Notes: generated by a model not told the origin, from the letters alone. DNA of 64,000 bases from an uncultured Collinsella sp. (GCA_958421275.1 CATZLI010000010.1:7613-71612), one strand, 5' to 3'; positions 41,563-50,566 are shown, numbered from the stretch's first letter. Made by a program: numbers and translations.

Positions 41563-42702
41563 TCACTTTACGTCAAATTCCACGCGATCGAGCTCGGGCA
41601 CATTGAGGTCGATGAGCTTCCGGGCGACGTGGCGGTCGCGTGCCCCGAGCGCCTCGCTTGTCGTCACATGGGCGACAATCTCGCGCTCGACGATGCCTTC
41701 CTCCTCGCCTTCGGTAGCCGAGGTCTCGACGGCGACGGTGTAATCCTTAAAGCCCGGCAGCACCGCGGCAAGTTCGCGCGTAGTTTCGGTGACGCCGTAG
41801 CCGTCCTGCACGCCGGCCTGCGCCGAGCCAATAGACCCCGCGGTCATAACGATGCAGGGGATGGCAAAGATCGCCGTGCCCACAATAATGCGGCGGCGCA
41901 CCTTACGTGACAGCTCACCGACCTCGGCGTCTTCTTCGGCAGTCACAATGCCGTCGCCGTTGAGGTCGCGCTTGAGCGGCACGCGCAAAAGAAGCAGCAC
42001 GGCTTCGGCGGCCAGTGCGATAAAGACCACGTTGATGCCAAACTCGTAGAGCGCCGAGAGAAACAGCGACCCGCTTGCGATGGCGATGCCATAGCCCGCC
42101 GCGCACAGGGGCGGCATGAGCGCGGTTGCCACGGCCACGCCGGCGATGAGCGTGGCGGGTTCCTGGTCGCGCGAGTTGCCCAGCCCGCCTGCAAAGCCGC
42201 CTGCGAGTGCGACGGTAAGGTCCCAGACGGTGGGTGTCGAGTTGTCGATGATGGCGGCCGTGGTGGTGCCAAGGGGCGAGAGCTTAAAGTACAACGTGGA
42301 CGTGACCAGGCAAAAGACCATCTGCAGCGCAAGGCCGGCGACGGCTTCGACGGTAATCTCGCGGTCGAGCGTGGCGATGCCATATGCCATGGCAAGGACC
42401 GAGCCCATAAGCGGGCAGATGAGCATGGCGCCCACGATGGCGATGTCCGAATCGATATCGAGGCCGATGCTCGCGATCAACATGGCGATGATGAGGATGC
42501 ACAGGTGAGAGCCGGTCAGGCGTGCTCCGTTTACAAAGCGCTTGCGGATTACGTGGTAGGGCGCGCGACCTTCGCGAATGTTGAACGCGCGCTTTAAAAA
42601 GCGACCAGCCTGCTCGGCAGCCTCACTATGAGTAGGGCGGATGCCGTGGCGCCGGTGATGGCGTTCGCGTAGTCGCTTGATCTGTTGTTTGTCGAGTTCC
42701 AT
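41563..42702 (-). CDS. DUF389 family membrane protein with an EF-hand-like loop
   Basis: 379 residues, about six to seven membrane helices (for example ILIIAMLIASIGLDIDSDIAIVGAMLICPLMG read in parts, and LSALYEFGINVVFIALAAEA). The TIGR00341/DUF389 pattern is clear: SDIAIVGAMLICPLMGSV, GNSRDQEPATLIAGVAVATALMPPLC. The function of the family is unknown. Between two membrane helices lies DLNGDGIVTAEED, matching the EF-hand calcium loop at positions 1, 3, 5, 6, 9 and 12. The start ATG 42702 follows GAGGTGGAC; the frame is open further to 42828 but lacks support. It converges with the ASST remnant (14-bp gap). Confidence 0.85.
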   Translation of the reverse strand: MELDKQQIKRLRERHHRRHGIRPTHSEAAEQAGRFLKRAFNIREGRAPYHVIRKRFVNGARLTGSHLCILIIAMLIASIGLDIDSDIAIVGAMLICPLMGSVLAMAYGIATLDREITVEAVAGLALQMVFCLVTSTLYFKLSPLGTTTAAIIDNSTPTVWDLTVALAGGFAGGLGNSRDQEPATLIAGVAVATALMPPLCAAGYGIAIASGSLFLSALYEFGINVVFIALAAEAVLLLLRVPLKRDLNGDGIVTAEEDAEVGELSRKVRRRIIVGTAIFAIPCIVMTAGSIGSAQAGVQDGYGVTETTRELAAVLPGFKDYTVAVETSATEGEEEGIVEREIVAHVTTSEALGARDRHVARKLIDLNVPELDRVEFDVK

Positions 42703-42932
42703 GTCCACCTCGTTCCAGCGCGGTCCGCGCAACGCGCCCGTTGTCCTAACTCTACACCGTGGCGGGCGGGGTGTCTGTTGGATGCGGAATCCGATAGGGC
42801 GGATGACGCGGGAGCAAATGCAAATCACAGGCTCAATTCCATCCCGCGAGAATATGATGCACCAGCTCCTTCAAATGTGACGAAACTGTGAAGCACGAGA
42901 GCGTGAATTTAAAAAAATCCGCCGGTGACCAA

Positions 42933-42944
42933 TGTTGCGCAACA
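42933..42944. promoter_or_regulatory. TGTTGCGCAACA palindrome upstream of the surface-protein gene
   Basis: A perfect 12-bp palindrome, AATGTTGCGCAACA in context, 66 bp before ATG 43010. The same 12-mer, also preceded by AA, is upstream of the zinc-ribbon gene at 59237-59248, and a ten-base match is at 41029. Probable regulator binding site (inference). The rest of the 307-bp gap 42703-43009 holds no other gene. Confidence 0.5.
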
Positions 42945-43009
42945 GAATTCAAAAATCAGCTCCTACATTTTGAAGCGTATGGATACATCCGTGTCAAAGG
43001 GAGAAAGCC

Positions 43010-46000
43010 ATGGCAAACTACAGTCCACAACACTTTGAGCCTCGGGCCAAGGCCGTCAACGTCAAGGGCGTTGCCAACCGCGCCGTCGCAACCGTTTTGA
43101 CGGCGGGCCTCATCGCTCAGCCGCTCATGTCGCCGCTGGCGGCAATCGCCGCGCCGTCAACCGATAACGGCGATTCTGTTCAGGGGGGGGGTAGTTCTGT
43201 AGAGAATACCGTTACCGCCGGTAACCAAGCGGTCGTAAAGACGGCTGCCCAGCTGGCCGAGGAGTCGGCAAAGCAGCTCAAGGACGCTCAGGCCGCCTAC
43301 GATGCCGCCCAGAAGAAGGCCGACGCGGCGGGCCAGTCTCAAAAGCAGGCGCAGCAGCAAAAGAATCAGGCCTCGCAGGCCGTGACCGATAACGCCGCCG
43401 AGCAGAACGAGGCCGAGGTAGCCGCGCTTCAGGAGAAGATTGACGAGCTTAAAGCGGCCGTCGAAAAGACCGAGCAGCAGCAGAAGAAGCTGGGCGACCT
43501 GAACGATCAGCTCGAACAGGCCAACAAGAGCGTCGATGAAAAGACCCAGGCGCTCAAGGATGCCGAGACAAAGCGCGACGAAGCCAAGAAGGCCCTCGAT
43601 GATGCCCAGGCCAAGCTCGAGGCCATGGGTATGGACGAGTACGAGGCCGCCAAGAAGGCCGTCGAGGACGCGCAGGCAAAGCTCGATGACGCCAATAAGG
43701 CCGTTACTGCTGCACAGGCCAATCTGGACCAGGCCAAGGCTGCCGAGGCCAGCGCCCAGCAGGAAAAGCAGAATATCGAGGCAGCTTTGACGACTGCCCA
43801 GGCCAAGAAGCAGGAGACTGCCGCTGCTCTCGCAGCCGCAACCACCGCGCGCGATAACGCCCAGCAGAAGTTCAACCAGGCGCAGGCCGCGCTCGATGCT
43901 GCCGTCTCGGGTACGGGTGTTGACCTGAGCGCGCTTGAGGCCGCCAAGATCGCTGCTGCTGGTGAGCTCAAGACCGCGCAGGACGCGCTCGAAGCCGCGA
44001 CGACTGCAGACGCCACCGCACAGGCGAATCTGCAGGCTGCGCAGACTACCGTCACCGCCGCGCAGGAGAAGGCCAACGCCGCCAACGCTGCTGTGGCATC
44101 TGCCCAGTCTGCATACGATGCGGTAAACAGGGAGTACAAGGACGCGGCCAGTAAGCGTGACGCCGCGAAGACGGCATACGAGCAGGCCCAGCAGACCGAG
44201 GCCGACAAGAAGGCGGAGTACGACCGACTCGTCGAGGTTCGTCAGCAGAAGAGCAACGAGTTCGATCAGGCTCGTGCTGAAGTAACCGACGCGCATAATG
44301 CATACGACGCCGCAAACGCCGAGGTCGAGAAGCTTAACCAGCAGATTGTCGACCTCAAGTCGAACATGACCGTAGACCAGAATGTCATCAGCCAGGGCAT
44401 GTTCGGCTTCATGAACTACATTATCGGCGGCAGCCAGTTCACAGCAACGCAGAAGTCGAATGCAAGCACTGCCGTATCGATGCTCATGGGGACGACGGAT
44501 AAACAGGACTGGTATGACAAGTACGTCGATCAGGACATGTCTCGCGACACCAATCCGCTTTCCTTGGAGCAGATGCGCAACGCCCTGACCTACCTCGATA
44601 CCCAGAACAACCTTCGCAAGGCGAACGGCCAGTCGGAGCTCAGCGTCAGCCTCCGCATGACTGCGGCAGCCGCACTTAATACATCATATTCATCGAACAT
44701 CTGGGGACACTCGAACTGCTATTTCGATCAAGGTGAGAACCTTGCAGGCGGCGGCGGAGCATACACCGGAGGCGAAACCGAGGATACCCTCGGCTGGCCA
44801 TATACCGGTCTCTACACCCAGGAGAAAGAGGCATTCGATAAGTACGTTGCACAGTATGGCGACGAACTCGGCAGCCACCGATATGATTCCTACTATATCT
44901 ACCAGCACTACAACAGCATCTACCATGAGTGCGGACACTATCTCAACATCATCGATGCCGGTGCGAAGGCTATCGGCATCGCAACCGGTAGCGGTAAGAA
45001 CACCGATTCCGAGGTAACCATTTTCGACTATAGTGGAAGCACGGGGCAGAAGGACTTCACTGTCTCCGAGTTCAAGAAGCTCGTCACCGACTATATCGAT
45101 TCCGCCTACAATGCAGGCGGCACTCAGGAGCAGAAGGAGCAGCTGAAGCAGCTACAGAGTAAGCTGGCGGAGGCGCAGAAGAACTTCGGGACTGCCGGAA
45201 CGGCTTATTCTGACGCATTGGATAAGCAAGAAAGCGCTCGCGACGCCTATACCGCGGCCGACACGAACGTGAACACCGCCAAGGGTGAGTACGAGATGGC
45301 CAAGTCCGGCACCGCCGCCGCGAAGACGGCATACGACGCCGCGAAGGACGCGCTCGGCGGAATCGACATCGAGTCCCTCAAGCAGAACCTCGATGCCGCC
45401 AAGAGCAAGGCCGCTACTGCCCAGGCAGCTCTCGATAAGGCAAACGCTACGCTTGCTGACAGCAAGACGAAGGCAGCCGAGGCCGCTGCTCACAAGGCGA
45501 AGGCTCGCAGCGCCCGCGATGCCGCCAAGGCAAAATCCGATCAGGCCAATGAGGCGTATGACAACGCCACTGCTTCGGTCAAGGATCTTACCGCCAAGCG
45601 CGAGGCCGCCAAGACGGATCTTGCGAACAAGCAGGGCACGCTTGACGATGCCAAGAAGGCCGACGACACTGCCCAGGCTGGCGTTGACAAGGCCCAGACC
45701 GCAGATACGCAAGCCGCGACCGCTCTTTCGGACGCCAAGCAGGCAGTTGCCGCCAAGACGCAGGCCCTGTCCGACGCACAGGCGAAGGTCAAGGCCGCCG
45801 AGGACGAGCTTGCCACCGCAAACAAGGCCTTCGAGCGCTTCGCCGGTGCCCAGAAGGCGGTCGACGACGCCAAGGCCGCCTATGACGCTGCCGTCGCCGG
45901 TGTCGCCGATGCCCAGAAGCAGCTCGAGGCCGCCAACGAAGCCGTCGTCGATGCGAACCTCGATATCGTCAAGGCCAAGGCCGAGCTTGCCAACGATGAG

Positions 46001-46465
46001 GCACTCAAGGCCGATCTTGAGGCTGTCGACCACAAGGCATCCCTTGCCGCGGGAACGACGGGCAACGAGAAGCTGGTCAAGCTGAATGCCGCCTACGCTC
46101 GCTATAAGGCTGCCGTCGATGCCGCCGCTGGCCTCAAGGCTGCCCTGAGCGATGCCGATGCCAAGCTGTCCGATGCCAACGACGTCTATGCCGCCGCGCT
46201 TGCCGAGCTTGGCGATGCCAAGGATGCCCTGGCTGCCGCACAGGCCGAGTACGACAAGTATCATCCCAAGGCTGAGCCGCAGGCCAAGCCTCAGGTTGCG
46301 CAGGCCGCTGCAAAGGCCCCCGTTGCCAAGAAACAGGCTGCGCCTGCCGCGCTCGCCCAGACCGGTGATGACTCCGCACTTGCGGGTGAGGTCTTCGTCA
46401 TCGGTGGCATAACGCTCGTGGCCGCAGGCGTGACGCTGGGTGATCGTCGTCGCAAGCAGATGTAG
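43010..46465 (+). CDS. Large coiled-coil surface protein with CAP (SCP/PR1) domain and LAQTG-type anchor
   Basis: 1151 residues. Signal segment at 20-48 (VATVLTAGLIAQPLMSPLAAIAA). Then a coiled coil very rich in Ala/Lys/Glu/Gln (65-445), a CAP-superfamily domain at about 452-704 (SLEQMRNALTYLDTQNNLRK, NIWGHSNCYFDQGENLAGGG, YHECGHYLNIIDAGAKAIGI), a second coiled coil to about 1090, a Pro/Ala/Lys spacer, and the C-terminal sorting pattern LAQTGDD, hydrophobic VFVIGGITLVAAGVTLG, then DRRRKQM. Such proteins are anchored to peptidoglycan by sortase; the role is probably adhesion or host contact. A run of nine G at 43183-43191 lies right after the signal peptide. AAAGGGAGAAAGCC precedes the ATG. 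The CAP region uses fewer GC-ending codons than the coiled coils. Confidence 0.88.
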   Translation: MANYSPQHFEPRAKAVNVKGVANRAVATVLTAGLIAQPLMSPLAAIAAPSTDNGDSVQGGGSSVENTVTAGNQAVVKTAAQLAEESAKQLKDAQAAYDAAQKKADAAGQSQKQAQQQKNQASQAVTDNAAEQNEAEVAALQEKIDELKAAVEKTEQQQKKLGDLNDQLEQANKSVDEKTQALKDAETKRDEAKKALDDAQAKLEAMGMDEYEAAKKAVEDAQAKLDDANKAVTAAQANLDQAKAAEASAQQEKQNIEAALTTAQAKKQETAAALAAATTARDNAQQKFNQAQAALDAAVSGTGVDLSALEAAKIAAAGELKTAQDALEAATTADATAQANLQAAQTTVTAAQEKANAANAAVASAQSAYDAVNREYKDAASKRDAAKTAYEQAQQTEADKKAEYDRLVEVRQQKSNEFDQARAEVTDAHNAYDAANAEVEKLNQQIVDLKSNMTVDQNVISQGMFGFMNYIIGGSQFTATQKSNASTAVSMLMGTTDKQDWYDKYVDQDMSRDTNPLSLEQMRNALTYLDTQNNLRKANGQSELSVSLRMTAAAALNTSYSSNIWGHSNCYFDQGENLAGGGGAYTGGETEDTLGWPYTGLYTQEKEAFDKYVAQYGDELGSHRYDSYYIYQHYNSIYHECGHYLNIIDAGAKAIGIATGSGKNTDSEVTIFDYSGSTGQKDFTVSEFKKLVTDYIDSAYNAGGTQEQKEQLKQLQSKLAEAQKNFGTAGTAYSDALDKQESARDAYTAADTNVNTAKGEYEMAKSGTAAAKTAYDAAKDALGGIDIESLKQNLDAAKSKAATAQAALDKANATLADSKTKAAEAAAHKAKARSARDAAKAKSDQANEAYDNATASVKDLTAKREAAKTDLANKQGTLDDAKKADDTAQAGVDKAQTADTQAATALSDAKQAVAAKTQALSDAQAKVKAAEDELATANKAFERFAGAQKAVDDAKAAYDAAVAGVADAQKQLEAANEAVVDANLDIVKAKAELANDEALKADLEAVDHKASLAAGTTGNEKLVKLNAAYARYKAAVDAAAGLKAALSDADAKLSDANDVYAAALAELGDAKDALAAAQAEYDKYHPKAEPQAKPQVAQAAAKAPVAKKQAAPAALAQTGDDSALAGEVFVIGGITLVAAGVTLGDRRRKQM
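43183..43191 (+). repeat. G9 homopolymer tract in the surface-protein gene
   Basis: Nine consecutive G within codons 58-61 (CAG GGG GGG GGT). Gain or loss of one base would end translation soon after the signal peptide, while the current length keeps the 1151-residue frame open. Confidence 0.9.
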
Positions 46466-46532
46466 CGTTTCGAGCGTAGTTTCTGCAACGAATTTCGGTT
46501 CATAGCAGGAGCGCTTCGATGGCTTAACCGAT

Positions 46533-46575
46533 AAGGCCGGCGCGCTGTCATACGCAGCGCGCTGGCCTTTCTTTG
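46533..46575 (+). terminator. Terminator of the surface-protein gene
   Basis: AAGGCCGGCGCGCTG (46533-46547) pairs with CAGCGCGCTGGCCTT (46555-46569) with one mismatch, followed by TCTTTGTTT. Confidence 0.75.
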
Positions 46576-46583
46576 TTTCGATA

Positions 46584-46626
46584 TCAAAAAGCCCGGTCGG
46601 TAGCCGCGAAAGCTACCGACCGGGCA
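46584..46626 (-). terminator. Terminator of the OPT transporter gene
   Basis: GCCCGGTCGGTAGC (46591-46604) pairs perfectly with GCTACCGACCGGGC (46612-46625); on the minus strand it is followed by TTTTTGATA. It lies 40 bp past the OPT stop. Confidence 0.75.
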
Positions 46627-46666
46627 AATCGTAGGCAATATGGTTGCTGTCGAGCAGCTGCTCAGC

Positions 46667-48370
46667 CTATCCCAGCAGACTCAGACCGACGGAGACAAAC
46701 GCCAGGATAACGCCGACGATGGACTCGCCGCCCAGCAGGCCGCTGGCGACAACCAGGCCCTGCTCCTGAAAGGCGGCGTCCTTGGCAGCTCTCTCCTCGT
46801 CAGAAAGACCAGCGGTGGCGTCGCGGTGGGCGGACCACTTGTCGTAGGCGAGCTTGACGCAGGAGCCCAGGAATGCCGTGAGTGACATGTAGAACGGCAG
46901 GTACACGCCCAGGCCGATCATCATGGCCGGAATGCCGAGCCAGTACATGACGATGCCGGCGATAAAGCCGCCTGCGAACCACGGCACGCTCGGGATGCCC
47001 GAGACCATGGTGGCGACCACACTTGCCTGCGCGGCAACGAAGCTCTTGTCGGGACCAAAGGCGTCCGGACCATAGGCGGTGACGAGTGCGACCATGACGG
47101 CGGCGGCGACCAGGGCGCCCACGATGCCGCCGATGGCTTGGCCGATCCACTGCGCACGCGGGTTGGTGCCCAGCACGGCGCCGGCCTTAAAGTCGTTCAT
47201 GACGTCGCCCGCAAGGCCGCACGCCACGGCTACGATGCCGGCGATAAAGAACAGCTTGACCTGAGCGATCTGTGCGAAGGCAGCCACGATGAGCATAACG
47301 ATGAGGCCAAAGATCTCCATGGGGTCGATGCCCGTCTGGCCGCAGCTCTGTGCGCTCATGATGGTGGTGACAAAGGTGAACAGCGTCACGATGACGGCCG
47401 GAACGGGGCCAAGGTCAAGCGCGATGGCGACGATCACGGCGATGGCGGCAGCGCTCAGGCCGATGATGCCGGCGTCGAGCTTAAGGGAGCCCGAGATGAG
47501 CGACTGCTCGTCGGTGTCGGTGGAGCTGTCGGCGGCAAGACCGCGGACGATACCGGCGACCTGCGGCAGGATGTCCTTGAGGACGACGGCGACGCCAAAG
47601 CCCATCATGAGGCCCATGCCCAGGGACTTGACGATGCCCTGCGCAGTCACAACGTCGAATAGGCCGGCAGCGGTTCCGCCAACGATGATGCCAAAATTGC
47701 CCAGCAGCGCGCCGGCAAACCAGAAAGCGACCGGGGCGAAGCCCACGAGGAAGCCGACGGAGAGCAACATGGGCGAGTTGTAGATGGCAAAGGTCACGCC
47801 GGGGATATTGAGCGTGCACAGCATGCTGGGCACCACCCCCAGAGCGTCGCGAAGCACGCTGTAGATGCCGGCGATGGCCATGGAGCCAAAGAGCTGCTTG
47901 CCGGTCTTGCCGCCGGCCTCCGTCGCGCGCAGGGTCTGAGCTGCGGCGTTGCCGGTGGGGAACTCAAGCGCGGCGTCCACGATAAAGTGACGGTGGATGA
48001 GTGCCGTGGCCAGCAGGCCCAGGATAGTGCCGGCGAGTGCCACGATAAACATGTCGAGCCAGCTGATCTGGTCGGCATAGCCCAGCATCCAGGCGCCCGG
48101 GATAGTAAACGCCAGGCCGCCGGCGACCATGGCGCCTGCGGACATGATGGTGTGGGTGACGTTTGCCTCGTTGAGGCTGGCGTTGCCCATAAGCTTAAGG
48201 AAGAACAGCGAGATGACGGCAGCGAAGACGATCGGCCAGGGGAGTGCGCCCATCTTGAGGGCAGTGTAGGCCGAGCTTGCCGTGATGATCACGCAGCCAA
48301 GGACGCCGATGACGACGCCGCGCAGCGTGAGTTGCCCGCGCATCGAAGCACGGTTCGAGGGATTGCTCAT
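46667..48370 (-). CDS. OPT family oligopeptide transporter
   Basis: 567 residues, about 14 hydrophobic segments. Seen: QLTLRGVVIGVLGCVIITASSAYTALKMGALPWPIVFAA (in parts), the conserved EFPTGNAAAQTLRATEAGGK loop, PVAFWFAGALLGNFG, and TNPRAQWIGQAIGGIVGALV, as in bacterial OPT proteins (proton-coupled import of peptides or metal chelates). The substrate is unknown. The ATG 48370 follows AAGGAGTTCTAT. It is divergent from coaX across a gap that contains a 76-bp perfect hairpin. Confidence 0.9.
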   Translation of the reverse strand: MSNPSNRASMRGQLTLRGVVIGVLGCVIITASSAYTALKMGALPWPIVFAAVISLFFLKLMGNASLNEANVTHTIMSAGAMVAGGLAFTIPGAWMLGYADQISWLDMFIVALAGTILGLLATALIHRHFIVDAALEFPTGNAAAQTLRATEAGGKTGKQLFGSMAIAGIYSVLRDALGVVPSMLCTLNIPGVTFAIYNSPMLLSVGFLVGFAPVAFWFAGALLGNFGIIVGGTAAGLFDVVTAQGIVKSLGMGLMMGFGVAVVLKDILPQVAGIVRGLAADSSTDTDEQSLISGSLKLDAGIIGLSAAAIAVIVAIALDLGPVPAVIVTLFTFVTTIMSAQSCGQTGIDPMEIFGLIVMLIVAAFAQIAQVKLFFIAGIVAVACGLAGDVMNDFKAGAVLGTNPRAQWIGQAIGGIVGALVAAAVMVALVTAYGPDAFGPDKSFVAAQASVVATMVSGIPSVPWFAGGFIAGIVMYWLGIPAMMIGLGVYLPFYMSLTAFLGSCVKLAYDKWSAHRDATAGLSDEERAAKDAAFQEQGLVVASGLLGGESIVGVILAFVSVGLSLLG

Positions 48371-48540
48371 ATAGAACTCCTTTGCGTATATCCGCTTCCC
48401 CCGGGAGCGCCGCTACGGATACGGCGCGGGAAGTCGGGTTACCAAGGGCCGCCGCGTGAGCTCGCGCGCGACCGCGCACCAGTATAGCCGCAAGCTAGTC
48501 ATTTTGGGACGGGGCTATTTTAGCTACCCCTGTTTGCCGA

Positions 48541-48616
48541 ATGATTATTCTGGGACGGGGATTTAAAAATCATTAGGTACGCAATGATTTTTAAATCCCC
48601 GTCCCAGAATAATCAT
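48541..48616. repeat. Perfect 34-bp-arm inverted repeat upstream of coaX
   Basis: 48541-48574 (beginning ATGATTATTCTGGGACGGGG) pairs without mismatch with 48583-48616 around an eight-base loop AGGTACGC. The half-related string TTTTGGGACGGGGCTATTTT lies at 48502-48520. It carries a GGGACGGGG core like the other small elements, and sits between divergent genes. Confidence 0.92.
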
Positions 48617-48654
48617 CGGGATATACTGCTGGGCAGACGAAAGGAGCGCCGACG

Positions 48655-49506
48655 ATGCTTAATGGGTGCGCATATATATTGACGGTCGACGTGGGCAACA
48701 CGTTCATTCGCTTTGGCCTGTTTGCAGAGGATTCGGCCGCGGCGCAGGAATGTCCGCTTGCGACGTGCGAGATCACCACGCCGTCGAGCATCACAGCAGA
48801 CGAGGCGCGCATGCGTCTCGTGCAGGTCATGGCCGCGCTGGCGGCCGATGCGGGCATGCCCGGCGCGCTCGTTCCCGCGGCCGCAGTGCTGAGCTGCGTG
48901 GTCCCGGCGCTCGAGCGCCCGTGGAAGACGGCGCTTTCCCGCACCTGCACAGGACGCGTGCTCACCGTGGGGCCGGGACTTAAGACCGGCATGCCCGTGC
49001 ACTACGACGACCCGGCCGAGATCGGCCCCGACCGCATTGCCGATGCCGTGGCGGCACGCGCCGTCTACGGCTCTCCCTGTATCGTGATCGACCTGGGTAC
49101 GACGACCAATATCGAGGTCATCGACGCGCACGGTACCTTTGTGGGCGGCGTCATCGCGCCGGGTCTGGCGCTCGGCGCCCGCTCGCTTTCGGCGGCTGCG
49201 GCGCGTCTACCCCAGGTCGAGCCCTCGGCACCGACGCATGTGATCGGCCGTAACACGCGCGAGGCCATGCGCTCGGGAGTGGTCTTGGGCGAGGTAGCCC
49301 GCATCGACGGCATGCTCGACATGGTGCTTGCCGAGATGCGCTCGACCAAGGCGGCGGGGGAGGATGGCGTGCCCATCGTCATCACCGGCGACGATGCCGA
49401 GGCGCTCGCGGCGTTGGTCGGCCACAGCCTGACGGTAGATGACGCACTGACGCTGCGGGGTCTCGCCGAGCTCTACCGCATCAACCAAAAGCCCCGCCGC
49501 GTGTAA
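48655..49506 (+). CDS. coaX: Type III pantothenate kinase
   Basis: Phosphorylates pantothenate, the first step of coenzyme A synthesis. 283 residues. Type III enzymes (ASKHA fold) need no P-loop and are not feedback-inhibited by CoA. Seen: N-terminal TVDVGNTFIRFGLF (phosphate 1), DRIADAVAARAVYGSPCIVIDLGTTTNIEVID (in parts, phosphate 2 with the catalytic Asp and Thr), GGVIAPGLALGARSL and VITGDDAEALAAL. ATG 48655 follows AAAGGAGCGCCGACG. It leads a four-gene plus-strand cluster up to lgt. Confidence 0.93.
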   Translation: MLNGCAYILTVDVGNTFIRFGLFAEDSAAAQECPLATCEITTPSSITADEARMRLVQVMAALAADAGMPGALVPAAAVLSCVVPALERPWKTALSRTCTGRVLTVGPGLKTGMPVHYDDPAEIGPDRIADAVAARAVYGSPCIVIDLGTTTNIEVIDAHGTFVGGVIAPGLALGARSLSAAAARLPQVEPSAPTHVIGRNTREAMRSGVVLGEVARIDGMLDMVLAEMRSTKAAGEDGVPIVITGDDAEALAALVGHSLTVDDALTLRGLAELYRINQKPRRV

Positions 49507-49590
49507 AAGCGAGGGCGCCGGTGGGACAAACGCCTCCACCTTTCACCTGCTACAATGGGTCAAACTATTGCGATTACGGAGGTGTCTGCC

Positions 49591-50115
49591 ATGTCGGACG
49601 ATCTTCATCAAACTTCGTCAGGCAAGCGCCTGGACGTCATTAGCTGGGACGAGTTCTTTATGAGCGTGGCCATCGCCGCGCAGCGCCGCAGCAAGGACCC
49701 CAACACGCAGGTGGGTGCGTGCATCGCCAGCACCAACCACCGCATCCTTTCGGTGGGCTACAACGGTACACCCTCGGCGCTCAACGATGACTTTTTCCCG
49801 TGGGGTACGAGCGACGACCCGCTGCAGGACAAGCACAACTACGTGGTCCATGCCGAGGCCAACGCCGTGCTCAACTACCGTGGCTCGCTCAAGGACCTCG
49901 AGGGTTCCACGGTCTACGTCACGCTGTTCCCGTGCCACGACTGCGCCAAGATCCTGGCGCAGGTGGGCGTGGGCGAGGTTGTCTACCTGGACAACAAGTA
50001 CGCCGACACCGATGATGGGCGCATCAGCCGCCGCATCCTCGACTCCTGTGGCATCAGCTACCGCCAGGTTATCGTCGATGTTCACATCGGCACCGAGGGG
50101 CAGGCTCAGCAGTAG
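49591..50115 (+). CDS. dCMP deaminase family protein (ComEB-like)
   Basis: 174 residues, a zinc cytidine/deoxycytidylate deaminase that would make dUMP for thymidylate synthesis. Seen: the zinc motif VHAEANAVLN (HAE) and LFPCHDCAKIL (PCxxC), plus RSKDPNTQVGACI and SVGYNGTPSALND typical of dCMP deaminases. The start ATG 49591 has ACGGAGGTG six bases upstream; a frame-open ATG at 49555 is not needed. A TACAAT at 49550 could be a -10 hexamer for its own promoter. It follows coaX by 84 bp. Confidence 0.9.
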   Translation: MSDDLHQTSSGKRLDVISWDEFFMSVAIAAQRRSKDPNTQVGACIASTNHRILSVGYNGTPSALNDDFFPWGTSDDPLQDKHNYVVHAEANAVLNYRGSLKDLEGSTVYVTLFPCHDCAKILAQVGVGEVVYLDNKYADTDDGRISRRILDSCGISYRQVIVDVHIGTEGQAQQ

Positions 50116-50287
50116 CGCGTGGCAACGCCAGCTGGCAACAAAAGGCAGCCAAAAGAGCCCCGTCCCAAATTGACTACTCGTGAAAGTCGCGTCTGCGCGC
50201 ATGGACGGCTCGTGAGCGGGTACACGGCTGTAGTAACATAGCTTCTGTCCGCGGGCGCGCCCGCGTAATTGTGAGAAAGGAGCCCCT

Positions 50288-50566
50288 GTGGCTGTTAACG
50301 AAGAGCTGCTTAAGAAGGTTCTTGAAGAGATTCGCCCCAACCTGCAGGCCGACGGCGGCGATATGGAGTATGTGGGCGTTGACGACGAGGGCGTCGTCAA
50401 ACTGGAGCTGCAGGGCGCTTGCGCCGGCTGCCCCATGAGCTCGCTGACCCTGTCCATGGGCATCGAGCGCATCCTGAAGGAGCATGTGCCCGGCGTTACC
50501 CGTGTCGAGCAGGTCAATGCCTCCGGCGAGACCGACGACCTGTACGACGAGTACGCGCCGTTCTAA
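50288..50566 (+). CDS. NifU C-terminal domain protein (Fe-S cluster carrier)
   Basis: 92 residues, a lone NifU-like C-terminal domain that binds and passes on a 4Fe-4S or 2Fe-2S cluster. Seen: LLKKVLEEIRPNLQADGGDMEYV, the cluster motif GACAGCPMSSLTLSMGIERILKE (CxxC at 44 and 47), and VTRVEQV. The start is GTG 50288 with AAAGGAGCCCCT upstream. No NifS/SufS partner is nearby; it probably serves as a general carrier. Confidence 0.93.
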   Translation: MAVNEELLKKVLEEIRPNLQADGGDMEYVGVDDEGVVKLELQGACAGCPMSSLTLSMGIERILKEHVPGVTRVEQVNASGETDDLYDEYAPF

